Below, one piece after another: positions 10,532-18,242 of a DNA stretch of 20,478 bases (position 1 is its first letter; every line of letters starts with the position of its first letter). Under the pieces are notes generated by a model, which saw only the letters and a program-made list of their open reading frames with translations, was not told where the DNA came from and made no database searches. A program made the translations under genes and the position numbers. This DNA comes from Cercozoa sp. M6MM (lineage: Eukaryota > Endomyxa: Ascetosporea). Where the stretch lies: the NCBI GenBank assembly GCA_040357565.1, contig JBDODJ010000199.1. One strand, given 5' to 3'.

Positions 10532-12534
10532 CTTGTATCGCTACTTGTCGTAGAGGCCAGACAGGTGGCATGTGGTATCGGCAACACCATCGGCAACAAG
10601 GGCGCCGTCGCTGTCAGTTTCAACATTCAGGTAGTCCCTTCCCTGTCAGTATGAAAACCTTGCTGTGTGCACTTTCATGTGTTGCTACTGGTGACAGGGC
10701 ACTTCCTTCGTGTTCGTGTGTTTGCACCTGGCGGCGCGTGCTGAGCGACTGCTGGTGCGACGTGACAACTACCGCCGCATCGTGACACAGGTACCTGCTT
10801 CACCTGTGTCCCTCTTTACCCCTGACCACCTTCTCTTGATGCAGTTGCGAGGCATGGGCGAGGACGAGGATCTCGACTTTTTGCACAGTTTCGACCACGT
10901 GTAACATCGTGTTTTTTGCTATCTTTGTTGTCTTCTCTTCTGTGACTCGCGTGTGTTGCTTTTGCTCAGTGTCATTCTCGGCGATCTCAACTACCGCACA
11001 CAGAGCTTTAGCTTCCACGACAGTATCGATATTGTCGGTACGCCCTCTGACCCCTTCTGCCCTCTGACCTCCTTTTAACCCCCTGTACTGCCTATCTATT
11101 TGCACACAGCCAAGGGCGAGATGGACCGCCTGGCAGCGACGGACCAGTTGCGCAGCGAGATGGCGGAAGAAGCAGCGTTCGGCGGCTTTGCCGAGGGTGA
11201 GATTGCGAGCTTTGCGCCCACGTACCGCATGAGCAAGACGATGCACTACCGCACACGTGACGAGGCCAACGGCCTGCCGGCCACCTTCTCCAACAAGCGG
11301 CAGCAACTGCCGTCCTGGACCGACCGCGTTTTGTTCCGATCAAGGTCCAGTGTGATTGCCAGGTGTGTCCGACCTTGGGTCATGACTGTCTATCTATGAT
11401 ATACCTATATATATATATATACGTGGTTACCTTGGGGTGACACAGGGACTTCCAACTCGAGGCCTACCAGGCGCACCACGACGTGCTCGGCAGCGACCAT
11501 CGACCGGTGTCGGCGCGCTTCGCCGTGCGCTTCCGGCCGCGTCTGTTTGTGCCACCGTCATGTAGCACGCGCGTGCTCGCGCTGGCCGACCTGTTTGTAC
11601 CCTTGCCTGTGTCCAGTTGTACATATCCAGTTGTACCTGTCCAGTTGTACCTGTCCAATTGTACCTGTCCAAGTGTTCTTGTGCCTCAAGTGTACCTGTG
11701 TCCCGTACAAGTATACCTGTGTGTGAGTGCAGTTGCGACCGGACGCGAGCGCACTGAGTGGCGAGGCTAGTAGCCGGTCGAACTCGGTGTCTTCGCCGAT
11801 GCTGTCGGTGGACTCGTTGCTGGACACGACGACGTCGTCGAACGACCCGCCGACACCGACCAACAGCAGCAAGCCGCGTCGCAGCATGCTGCGCGGCGCC
11901 CTGCGCATGTCGCGTCGTTCTGCCAACAGCGACAAGAACGACCCCTCAGCGAACGCCGGTGCAGGCGGCACCGACGACAAGGACGACGACGAGACGGCTA
12001 CCGAGGTCCTCTAATACCCTACCTTGTACCTTACGTACCCCTCCCTACCTTCGTGCAGTCATTGACACCGGCGTCGCACCTGTCGCTCGTGTTCACGTCG
12101 CCGCTGCAGCAGTCGCTCGCGCTGAGTGAGCGCATGTCGTCCAGCATGGTCGACGCCGCCACAGTCTGGGCGTGGTACAACGGCCACACTCTACTCTGAT
12201 GGTATCCTATTTTATCTGGAGAGTAGGAACAACATGCAAGTCGATAAGATCACGGTGCGTGCCACGACGGAGCAACTCTTCCGCCAGTGTCTCTTCGTGC
12301 GTGTTATGCTCGAGAAGTCGCAAGGTACTACCCCCCCCCCCCCCCTGCCTTGTGGAAACTAAAACCAACACTTGGCCCGTAGGCAACTACCGCTGCTGGG
12401 CGCAGTCGGCCATTCCGATCGCTTGTGCCTCGGAACTCGGCGGCAATGGTGTCTTCTCGGTGCGCGTCGAGCACCACGGCATCGTTCTCGGCACACTGCA
12501 AGGCCGTCTCACCCTCCAGCCCACTGAGGATTAA
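6415..12534 (+). CDS. Multidomain inositol-polyphosphate 5-phosphatase
   Basis: About 32 phase-consistent exons give 1323 residues from 6415; the true start lies upstream. Order: SH3-like C-terminal half (6415-6534; SDGW, GFVPVSHLRML), a Q/E/T/P-rich linker, BAR/F-BAR-like helices (7132-8987), a PH-like domain (9039-9631), the catalytic domain (9688-11596), a Ser-rich linker, and a C2-like tail (12059-12534). Catalytic motifs: TGTFNLGG, IIVVGVQEAP, MWQIAVYVFVRK, GNKGAVAVSF, VVILGDLNYR, PSWTDRVLF and GSDHRPV, the last three being hallmark metal- and phosphate-binding motifs of Mg-dependent 5-phosphatases. Family members remove the 5-phosphate from PI(4,5)P2, PI(3,4,5)P3 or soluble inositol phosphates at membranes. 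PH-like, phosphatase and C2 in this order resembles SHIP enzymes, but no SH2 is seen and the helical region is unusual. The catalytic exons are secure; 8845-8856, 8946-8987 and 9417/9466 are tentative. Confidence 0.85.
7132..8987 (+). other. BAR/F-BAR-like helical domain
   Basis: Exons 7132-7261, 7322-7439, 7554-7650, 7786-7948, 8006-8114, 8181-8299, 8366-8404, 8457-8529, 8587-8664 and 8715-8779, plus two tentative ones, encode about 350 mostly helical residues. Segments such as SAFSPHFRHALENLGNSAEM and EKLMSVHDGIKNVVASAEAA, and a long final helix (DITLVRCIEQYGVTELAHRE), have the spacing of BAR or F-BAR coiled coils. These dimerise into curved membrane-binding modules. The assignment rests on pattern only; a generic coiled coil is the alternative. 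Confidence 0.45.
9039..9631 (+). other. PH-like domain
   Basis: Exons 9039-9183, 9243-9335, 9389-9417 and 9466-9631 encode basic beta strands (KVRRALRRTVCVRM), a SRTVAVSD strand, then RSVELDFFNRDKIKMTF and the closing helix SQDAQQLAGCLDLLRQR. This is the strand-strand-helix ending typical of PH domains, which bind phosphoinositides or proteins. It sits immediately before the catalytic domain, as the PH-related domain does in SHIP enzymes. Confidence 0.6.
9339..9348 (+). repeat. Poly-C tract in intron
   Basis: Ten C residues just inside the donor of intron 9336-9388 of the 5-phosphatase gene. Confidence 0.85.
10149..10208 (+). repeat. (GT)n microsatellite in intron
   Basis: Near-pure GT dinucleotides with a few C interruptions fill intron 10121-10228, between the exon ending in TFAFVDS and the VQEAP exon of the 5-phosphatase gene. 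Confidence 0.95.
10501..10531 (+). repeat. (GT)n microsatellite in intron
   Basis: A second GT repeat in the 5-phosphatase gene, inside intron 10481-10553. Confidence 0.95.
11403..11422 (+). repeat. (TA)n tract in intron
   Basis: About nine TA dinucleotides within intron 11363-11445 of the 5-phosphatase gene. Confidence 0.9.
11597..11732 (+). repeat. Intron made of 14-base tandem repeats
   Basis: This intron separates the SDHRP exon from the Ser-rich linker exon. It consists of tandem units close to GTACCTGTCCAGTT: three or four near-perfect copies at about 11619-11675, with degenerate copies on both sides. Each unit starts with the locally favoured donor GTAC and contains a CCAG that resembles an acceptor. 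Confidence 0.85.
12059..12534 (+). other. C2-like C-terminal domain
   Basis: Exons 12059-12174, 12227-12324 and 12383-12534 encode about 122 residues. They contain hydrophobic strands (SHLSLVFTSPL, QLFRQCLFVRVML) and a closing VFSVRVEHHGIVLGTLQGRL. The last segment resembles the end of SHIP-type C2 domains, where a Glu/Gly turn is followed by a G-x-hydrophobic-x-G strand. The protein ends eight residues later at TAA 12534. Confidence 0.5.
12331..12345 (+). repeat. Poly-C tract in intron
   Basis: Fifteen C residues in the last intron (12325-12382) of the 5-phosphatase gene. Confidence 0.9.
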
Positions 12535-12827
12535 GACTCCACACTCCTCGCGCTGTCGGCCTTAATATTATTTGATTCTACATTGTATTATTTGCTTGCT
12601 TGCTTGCTCGCGCCGCGCCGTGCGTTGACGACATCGATTTCGTCAATCGGACTTGTGGTCGGAGCGTGACCAATTTCACTGCGTTTCGCAAAACCGGTAC
12701 CTGACGAACACGTTTAGACAAACTGTTCGGTTTTGTCGCGTGCTAACACTGCATGGTGGCCGCGGGTTTCTTTGTGTGGCTTGGCATAGCCTTGCTAGCG
12801 CTGACGATCAATTGTGAGATCGCGATC

Positions 12828-12833
12828 AATAAA
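12828..12833 (+). terminator. Candidate polyadenylation signal AATAAA
   Basis: AATAAA lies 294 bases after the 5-phosphatase stop codon and upstream of the next plus-strand gene. Its position fits a 3' UTR end. No other copy is seen between the two genes. Confidence 0.45.
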
Positions 12834-13168
12834 ATCACCTTTTGGAAAAATGAGGCCTTATGTCTCGATTTGGGTAGGGTTGGTCGGCGGCTTTTTCGTC
12901 AAAAATGCATCCATGCGTCGGTACACATGGTGACCTAAACTTGCCTGTGTGTCTGCATGTGCTATAAGCAGGTCGCTGGTCGAGTTCCGCGCGCACGCAG
13001 ACGAGAAACGCAAACTGGTGCCGACTGCGATAAGTAGTGTTGAGGAGGGCACGTTTGTTGTTGTTGTGTGACAGGAAGAGTCGTCGGGTGGAATCAGAAA
13101 ACGGCGCGTTTTGGTGTTTGTGCTGCTGTGGGTGCAATTCACGCAGAGTAGGTTTCTTCCTGGGTTGT

Positions 13169-13185
13169 GGGGGGGGGGGGGGGGG
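13169..13185 (+). repeat. Poly-G tract
   Basis: Seventeen consecutive G residues upstream of the membrane-protein gene. Confidence 0.9.
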
Positions 13186-13351
13186 TAATGAAGTAGAAAG
13201 GCGTGAAATGTAGCACTCGGTCTGATCTTCAAAGCCGACGTTCCATGGCCTTCGTGTACAGTCTTGCTTTCTGACTGACTGACGTGTGTGACTGACCTGT
13301 GTGACTCGTGATCTTTGGTCAGCCAAGGCGTTTCGACTGGCGTCGGCTATC

Positions 13352-15349
13352 ATGACGTTTTTGCCCGCTGGCAAGGCACTCACGTGAGTCCCATTCTTCT
13401 GTTTAGTCTGCACTGTTCAGTAGGCAGGAAGATACCAAAAATGTTTGTATTCTCAGAGTGGTGGCACTTGTGATCATTGCCTTGTTGTTCCTTGTCGTTG
13501 CCATCCACGTACGTTTCTACGGGGGGTAATGGGGGTAGGGGGGTAGGGGGTAATGGGGTAGGGGGTAATGGGGGCAGGGGTAAAAGTAACAGTTTAAGTA
13601 CAGGCTTTCATGGTGATCTTCAAATGCGGTCTCTACAGCGAGGTTCAAGAAGAAGAGCAGTAGCCTGTCTTACCTTTCCTCCCACCTTTTGCCCCATCCC
13701 TTGACCCATCCCTTAGCGCCACCCCCTCTATACTCCATCCTGTATTCTTAAAGGTCACTGCTGGTGGGCCTGGCGGACCGACTGCAGCTGCGGCAGCACG
13801 ACGCGTCCGAAACGACGCTGTTCTATCGACTGACGCATGTGCAGATCGGCGACGCTAATGTCGTACTTTCTCTGTCTGAGTTTAAAACTCTTTGGAAATT
13901 ACAATAACTGTTTTCTTTTTGAAAGGTGCAAATGCTGTTCGAAATCTTCTTCATTCCACTCACGGTGGCGCAACTCTCGCAGCTTGCTTGGTATCTCCCG
14001 TATGCCACTGCTTTAAGTAGCTCCAGTTGTACGGTACAAACTCGACCTGCGTAGTGAGTACCCAGACTGGTCACTCAAGGATGCGCACCTTGTAAACGAC
14101 CCGGACAGTGCGTGCTTTCAGGGACTGCATTGGCTGCAAGTGTTCGGCAGCACTGCTGCCTTTGCTGTGGTACTGTCTATGCTTTATACTACTTTAATCC
14201 CTTTACCCCTTCCTCACCGCTACTTCGTGGCACCTGTAGCTGCTGGGTATCGGTCTGACACTGACGGTGATCAAACACGCAGTGTCTCCGTAGGTTGTGC
14301 TTTTGTTTATGTGTCTGTATGTGTCTGTGTGTGTTTTTATGTCTATGTATCTATGTGTCGATGTATCTATGTATATACATATATGTCTGTATGGTATGTA
14401 TGTATGTCCGTATTTGTGCTGTGTGGTCAGACTGGAGGTGTCCCAGTGGCCACGCTGGGCTGCCTTGCACGTGTGCTTCAAGGTCACGCTGTCTGCACTT
14501 GTACCCTTCTTACCTCTCTTGTTCCTTGGTTTACTGCTTTACCCCTCTGTTCCCCTAGGCAACACTGCTGTGGCAGTCGGCGTGGGTGCACGTGATTGGA
14601 CTCTTCCTGTGCACAACCTCGATGGCACTGCTCACCTTCTACTTCCAGGTAGTCTAGGTTTCTCTACCTGCGTATGTATGCATGTTTGTGTCCTTAACAG
14701 CCCTGGATGGGTGGTGGTCGGCAAGTCCAGTGGATGAACAACTTTCAGTTCGCTTCCTTCTGCGGTGCTGCTTTCGTTGATGCCGTAGCCATCTGGGTCC
14801 TCGTACTGCTGTCTATCCCACACTTCTTTACCCTTTGCGTTTTACCATTTACCCCTTACCCCCCGCCCGACTACCACAGGCAACGAATGCAGGTGCGTCC
14901 AAGTCGAATGCGTCGGAGTTCGCGCTGTTCGGACTGCCCGTGGTAATGCTGCTGGCTTACCGTCTCAACGACCGCGAGCGCGTCAGTTTCTGGGTCGATC
15001 GAATGCACGAGCACGTCGATGCGCTGCCCGATGACGTCAAGAACGAACTCCTTCACGGCAGTGGATCGGTACTGTACTGACACACAGACTTTTTGGCTGA
15101 CACTGGTGTATTGCAATACGCTTGCAGCTAGAGGAACGGTTCGGAAGGATTCGTGACCTGCGCGAGCGTATCGCACGTGCCACTGGCGAGGTAAAAACTT
15201 GCTCCCACCCTTGTATCCCTAGTTAAATTCTACTGTGTTCCTCGAAGGAACGCGACTCTGTGCTACCGGCCGATCTGCGTCGACTACGCATGTGCAGTCA
15301 GAAAAACCTCAACAGTTCGGGAGTAGACCCCGCGAGTGCATGTAATTGA
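13352..15349 (+). CDS. Multi-pass membrane protein
   Basis: Thirteen exons join with consistent phases (13352-13383, 13457-13508, 13604-13659, 13754-13862, 13926-13990, 14055-14169, 14240-14289, 14431-14500, 14559-14648, 14701-14802, 14880-15068, 15128-15190, 15248-15349) to 364 residues. Hydrophobic helices include VVALVIIALLFLVVAIH near the N-terminus, MLFEIFFIPLTVAQL, TAAFAVLLGIGLTLTVI, WVHVIGLFLCTTSMALLTF, FCGAAFVDAVAIWVL and FALFGLPVVMLLAY, about six or seven passes. A soluble charged tail from about residue 275 (DRERVSFWVDRMHEHVDALP, LEERFGRIRDLRERIAR) looks helical and cytosolic. The start is the first ATG in frame before helix 1. The family is not recognised; transporter, channel or scaffold are all possible. 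Arm B of the inverted repeat starts about 100 bases after the stop. Confidence 0.8.
13521..13580 (+). repeat. G-rich minisatellite in intron
   Basis: Irregular repeats of GGGGGTAAT and GGGGGTA fill intron 13509-13603 of the membrane-protein gene. Eight or more runs of four to six G lie on the coding strand within 60 bases, enough for several G-quadruplexes in the DNA or pre-mRNA. The unit resembles telomere-type TAGGGG but is not regular. Confidence 0.9.
14310..14410 (+). repeat. TGTATG-type low-complexity intron
   Basis: Degenerate TGTCTGTATG/TCTATGTA repeats fill the 141-base intron 14290-14430 of the membrane-protein gene. Confidence 0.75.
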
Positions 15350-15453
15350 CACGAACTGCGCTCGCGCTGGAGCTGCAAAACAAAATTCGGCGTGACCGCG
15401 AATGTGATGTGATCGCTAAGGCACTTAGCGCTACATGTACGTGTACTTGTGTA

Positions 15454-15855
15454 CTCAACCAGCAGACGGATTGTTGAATTGGGACCACGATCCCGCGACC
15501 CAGTGGGCCCATTGTTGAATTGGGAGCACCCGACAGCCAAAGTGAAGATTCGGACGTCACGCGATACGCATTACAGTAAGTAAGCCATCATGCGAATCAC
15601 GCGATGCGATGTCTTACACTCCACTCCTCGAAACACAAAAAATATGTGTCATCTCACGCGAGCGCGATTAGAGGTTTAGGAAGCTTTATGACAAAGAGAA
15701 TACAGTTGCCAGGTCATGATTGTGCTCAAAAGGTCACTAGTCACCTTGTGGGCGAGGAAACGTCCGGGCGGCAGACTTTTTTGCAAGTCTCGATTTGCTC
15801 CTGCTCGCGGGCTTGTCGGAAGGTGTCACGTGGGTTTTGTGAGTTTCTGAGCCAC
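15454..15855 (+). repeat. Inverted-repeat arm B
   Basis: This pairs with the reverse complement of 1-304. It is split into 15454-15527 and 15628-15855 by 100 bases absent from arm A. Arms A and B face each other across about 15.1 kb that contains the EF-hand, TQT, helical, phosphatase and membrane-protein genes. One reading frame stays open in both arms across about 60 residues, with both silent and replacement differences, but it matches nothing I recognise. Confidence 0.9.
15528..15627 (+). repeat. Dispersed 95-base repeat, copy 1 (insertion in arm B)
   Basis: Bases 15528-15622 match 17950-18044 at 93 of 95 positions. The same site in arm A (near base 229/230) lacks it, so it behaves as an insertion. 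It is preceded by GAGC in both copies. In copy 1 the terminal ACTCC is doubled (15618-15627). It contains ACAGTAAGTAAG, a near-ideal splice donor. No inverted ends or clear target duplication were found. Confidence 0.88.
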
Positions 15856-16455
15856 TGCTGCGCCCAACTGACGTCTAATCTATGCACTGTCGTTGCAGTG
15901 AGCCTGGACCTATGTGGCGTGGCGGCTCAGCGTCACCGTGTTGGTAGTATACCACGCTGACACCCAACGAAATTGTGATTTGTGCTGGTTTTTGTGGCAA
16001 AAATTGAGTGCACGGCACGCGATTTGGACGATTTGAACAAAAAATCCACAAGACTCTCACCACACACACACACATTGTAGGTTAGACTTGTACAAGAACA
16101 AGCGAGATAAAGCAAGAGAAGTGCCTGGAGCACTAAGAAGACAGAGTTGTGAGCTTTGGGATGGTATGTTTTTCTGTCTTGGCGTAGACTTGAACTGTCT
16201 CTGGTGTCAGAATGCGCGGTGGGAGTGCTTTGGTGTTGTTGCGAGTGCCGTGTCATCGTATTTTTTGGCGCGGAGCTTGAGTATCCTTTTTCTTTCTGTT
16301 TTTGTTTTTGTTTTTGTTTTCTGTTGTTGTGTTTTGGTCTTGTGTTCTTGTCGGGCACGGCAACTCGGAATGCCCGGTAGATGTATTGTATTTGTATTTC
16401 ATTGCTCATTGTGTGAGTGTGTGTGCAGACTGTCCTGAGCAAATTCATTGGGTGC
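15856..16455. other. Intergenic, no clear gene
   Basis: There is no convincing coding exon between repeat arm B and the small plus-strand gene. A splice acceptor-like TGTGTGTGCAG at 16420-16430 just before the next gene suggests a leader intron here. A (TTTTTG)n stretch lies near 16295-16320. Confidence 0.4.
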
Positions 16456-16902
16456 ATGCGTGCGCCCAATCGCAAGGAAGAAGAACCGCGGCAAGAGTTG
16501 CAGTTGCCGCAAGAGTCGCCGGCGACACAAGCAGCCGGGTGCGAGCACGAGCGCCACTTGCTGGAACTGCTCGGAAGCGACGAGGCAGCCCGCGAGTGCG
16601 TGCGCTTGCAGCTGCAGCGTCAACAGAAGCGCGGCGTGTCGTTCCGCGTCTGCTGGGAGCGTCGCCAGCAGCGGCAGCGCCGACTGGCGGCAGTTCAACA
16701 GACGCATCGCGATCTCGTGGCGCAACAGGCGCGCAAGATCGACGTGTGGTCGGTGTCCCGCCTGGTGGCTCGCGTGCACTTCGCGATCGGCCTCTTCCTG
16801 GAGAAGGAGTTGCGCCGTGCCATCGCCATTCGCTCGAGCAGCGCGCAGCCGTGTTCGATCGAGGCGCGTCGCGGCTCGCGTCGTCGTCGTCGTCGTCGTT
16901 GA
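16456..16902 (+). CDS. Small basic helical protein
   Basis: A 148-residue frame from the ATG at 16456 to TGA 16902. The frame is open upstream to a good acceptor at about 16430 (TGTGTGCAG), so a preceding exon is possible and the ATG is only the first inside this exon. The protein is rich in Arg, Gln, Glu and Ala and strongly helical (for example ECVRLQLQRQQKRG, RRQQRQRRLAAVQQTHRDL), with one more hydrophobic stretch (VSRLVARVHFAIGLFLEKEL). It ends in seven consecutive Arg encoded by a (CGT)n run. The Arg tail could be a nuclear or RNA-binding signal, or an artefact if the exon ends earlier. The function is not recognised. Confidence 0.55.
   Translation: MRAPNRKEEEPRQELQLPQESPATQAAGCEHERHLLELLGSDEAARECVRLQLQRQQKRGVSFRVCWERRQQRQRRLAAVQQTHRDLVAQQARKIDVWSVSRLVARVHFAIGLFLEKELRRAIAIRSSSAQPCSIEARRGSRRRRRRR
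16876..16899 (+). repeat. (CGT)n run encoding poly-Arg
   Basis: CGT triplets at the end of the small basic gene, translated as Arg in its frame. Confidence 0.85.
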
Positions 16903-17083
16903 TCGTCATGCATGTTTGTTTGGCCTGCCTGACGACACAACAAAAGCAAGAAAGAAAAAGGTGTCCACTGAGCCTGCGCACGACGAGTACAGTACTTCTG
17001 TACTCCAACACTGTAGGTTTCTGGTGTATTTGTACACCACCTTCCGTTCGATTCTCTTAGAGGATACGTTTTAACAAAAAATG

Positions 17084-17681
17084 TCATCCTTGTTGTGCGA
17101 CTGCTGCAGCGCTTGCCGCATTAGTGTTGAAGTCTGGGTCTAGCACATTCAAGAGGCGCATGTTGCGCACGTGCTCGCAGAACGTGACAGATACCCACGC
17201 CCAGACTGCTGCCAAGACGGCCACCACGGCGACGTGTTCGACGTTATTGTGCGCACTCGGCGTGTTTGCTGTGCTTTCTTTGTCATCATGGCGTGCGCTG
17301 TGAACTTTCATGCAGATGCTCATGGCAATGGTTGCCACCGACAGCACGAGTTGCGTCTGAACGGACAGATACAAGCATAGCACATCTCTGTATAGTATAT
17401 CTGCAAAGCTACAAAGCAACTTCAAGCTATCGATACTCAAGATACTGTTCAGTATTACTGTACTGCAAGACTGGGGATACCCAAAAGAAAGGACTCCGAT
17501 TGAGGCTTCTGCAGCGTTGCATTGTTTGGCTCGCACCTCGAGTACTCACTGCGTGACGGAAGCCAACCAGTGCGAAGACGTTGAAGGACAGAGTCACCAC
17601 CAGTGCTCAAAGCGTGTTTATGCTTGGACAATGAAACCAACCTGGTGTGCTGCTGAGGCCAAGCAAGGTTGGGCTAAGCAT
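17084..17681 (-). CDS. Small three-helix membrane protein
   Basis: Three exons (17681-17642, 17605-17546, 17400-17084) join in phase to 138 residues ending in TGA. Three hydrophobic segments are visible: ALVVTLSFNVFALVGF (about 14-29), DVLCLYLSVQTQLVLSVATI (about 40-60) and HVAVVAVLAAVWAWVSVTF (about 89-107). A polar loop lies between the last two, with a short Ala-rich tail. The first intron is 36 bases. The donor of exon 2 is GTACTC at 17545; a stronger-looking GTGAGT four bases earlier would break the frame. An A/T-rich TATATAAAT at 17719-17711 lies about 30 bases upstream of the ATG. The third exon is the surest part. The gene converges on the small plus-strand gene, with 181 bases between the two stops. 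The family is not recognised. Confidence 0.55.
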
Positions 17682-17710
17682 TCAAAAGTGATTGGAAAGC
17701 ACTCCTATAA

Positions 17711-17719
17711 ATTTATATA
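17711..17719 (-). promoter_or_regulatory. Possible TATA box
   Basis: On the minus strand this reads TATATAAAT, about 30 bases before the proposed ATG of the small membrane-protein gene. If used, the leader would be almost absent, so either the TATA call or the start codon may be wrong. Confidence 0.3.
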
Positions 17720-17949
17720 TGACTCGAGCTGCGTCAAAGTACGCGAAACGAGTGCAGCTACTAGTGCAATTGGACTCCGGTGAGTGCACAAACAGGCGCT
17801 CTTCACAACAGCAGTGTCAAGACAATTTTGTCCAGTAAGTTTAGTTTCAACGTCGTGCGTTTCAACGTCGTGCGTTTTCAGTTCGTGTGGATTCTGTGAA
17901 TTCGTCGAACAGTTCGGACTGCAGAGGCAGCGACAGCGACGACTCGAGC

Positions 17950-18044
17950 ACCCGACAGCCAAAGTGAAGATTCGGACGCCACGCGATACACATTACAGTA
18001 AGTAAGCCATCATGCGAATCACGCGATGCGATGTCTTACACTCC
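17950..18044 (+). repeat. Dispersed 95-base repeat, copy 2
   Basis: 93 of 95 bases are identical to 15528-15622 in direct orientation, 2.4 kb away. It is preceded by CTCGAGC and followed by GGTGTC, unlike the flanks of copy 1 except for the shared GAGC. It carries the same perfect donor-like ACAGTAAGTAAG. An open plus-strand frame runs into it and would end at that donor. Confidence 0.9.
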
Positions 18045-18242
18045 GGTGTCTGATTGCTTTCTTTCACAGTTGGATGAACTGAGTCTTTCCATAAACGAAA
18101 GTTACTTGCTACGTACACAACGCAAGTTTAATTGATTACTACGTAATAGTACACAGCGCAAGACGCGAGCCCAATAGACGAGAGTAAAACTTAGTTCATT
18201 TAGCGTCTGATGGGTGGGCGCGACGTCGGCAGTCGAGTACAT

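Larger units (their letters stand above)
9688..11596 (+). other. 5-phosphatase catalytic domain
   Basis: Exons 9688-9809, 9866-9969, 10034-10120, 10229-10288, 10356-10480, 10554-10630, 10698-10790, 10845-10900, 10970-11037, 11110-11362 and 11446-11596 join in phase to about 400 residues. All motifs expected of an active enzyme are present, including the metal-binding Glu in VQEAP, GDLNYR, PSWTDRVLF and SDHRP. A 35-residue acidic Asp/Glu insert (9866-9969) sits between the first strand and the VQEAP motif, where most family members have a short loop. Confidence 0.92.
12535..13351 (+). other. 3' region of phosphatase gene and spacer
   Basis: This lies between the stop of the 5-phosphatase gene and the start of the membrane-protein gene. 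It contains a short (TTGC)n run at 12591-12608, a polyadenylation-type AATAAA at 12828 and a 17-G run at 13169-13185. A short hydrophobic frame at 12753-12938 overlaps the AATAAA and is not accepted as a gene. The last 400 bases should hold the promoter of the gene at 13352. Confidence 0.5.
17682..18242. other. Spacer with repeats
   Basis: Apart from the TATA-like site, this holds a 15-base tandem duplication (TTTCAACGTCGTGCG twice, 17845-17874) and copy 2 of the 95-base dispersed repeat. The rest, 18045-18242, is the 3' flank of the costars gene. No gene is supported, although plus-strand frames across 17880-18000 are open and Ser/Asp- or Arg-rich. Confidence 0.5.

Noticed and set aside
12753-12938. 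Short plus-strand frame with a hydrophobic N-terminus
   Set aside because: It overlaps the AATAAA of the phosphatase gene, no donor keeps it in frame with any downstream exon, and the next gene has its own better start at 13352.
12835-13413. Long minus-strand frame of 192 codons
   Set aside because: Composition is biased by the poly-G run (translated as poly-Pro), no domain is visible, and it overlaps the start of a phase-consistent plus-strand gene.
13521-13580. Possible interstitial telomere array
   Set aside because: The units are irregular (GGGGGTAAT, GGGGTA, GGGGGCA) and sit inside a well-supported intron, so a G-rich minisatellite is the safer call.
16445-17011. Minus-strand 188-codon frame
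   Set aside because: It is the antisense of the Arg/Gln/Ala-rich plus-strand exon; its Ala/Arg/Thr content follows from that, and no splice context supports it.
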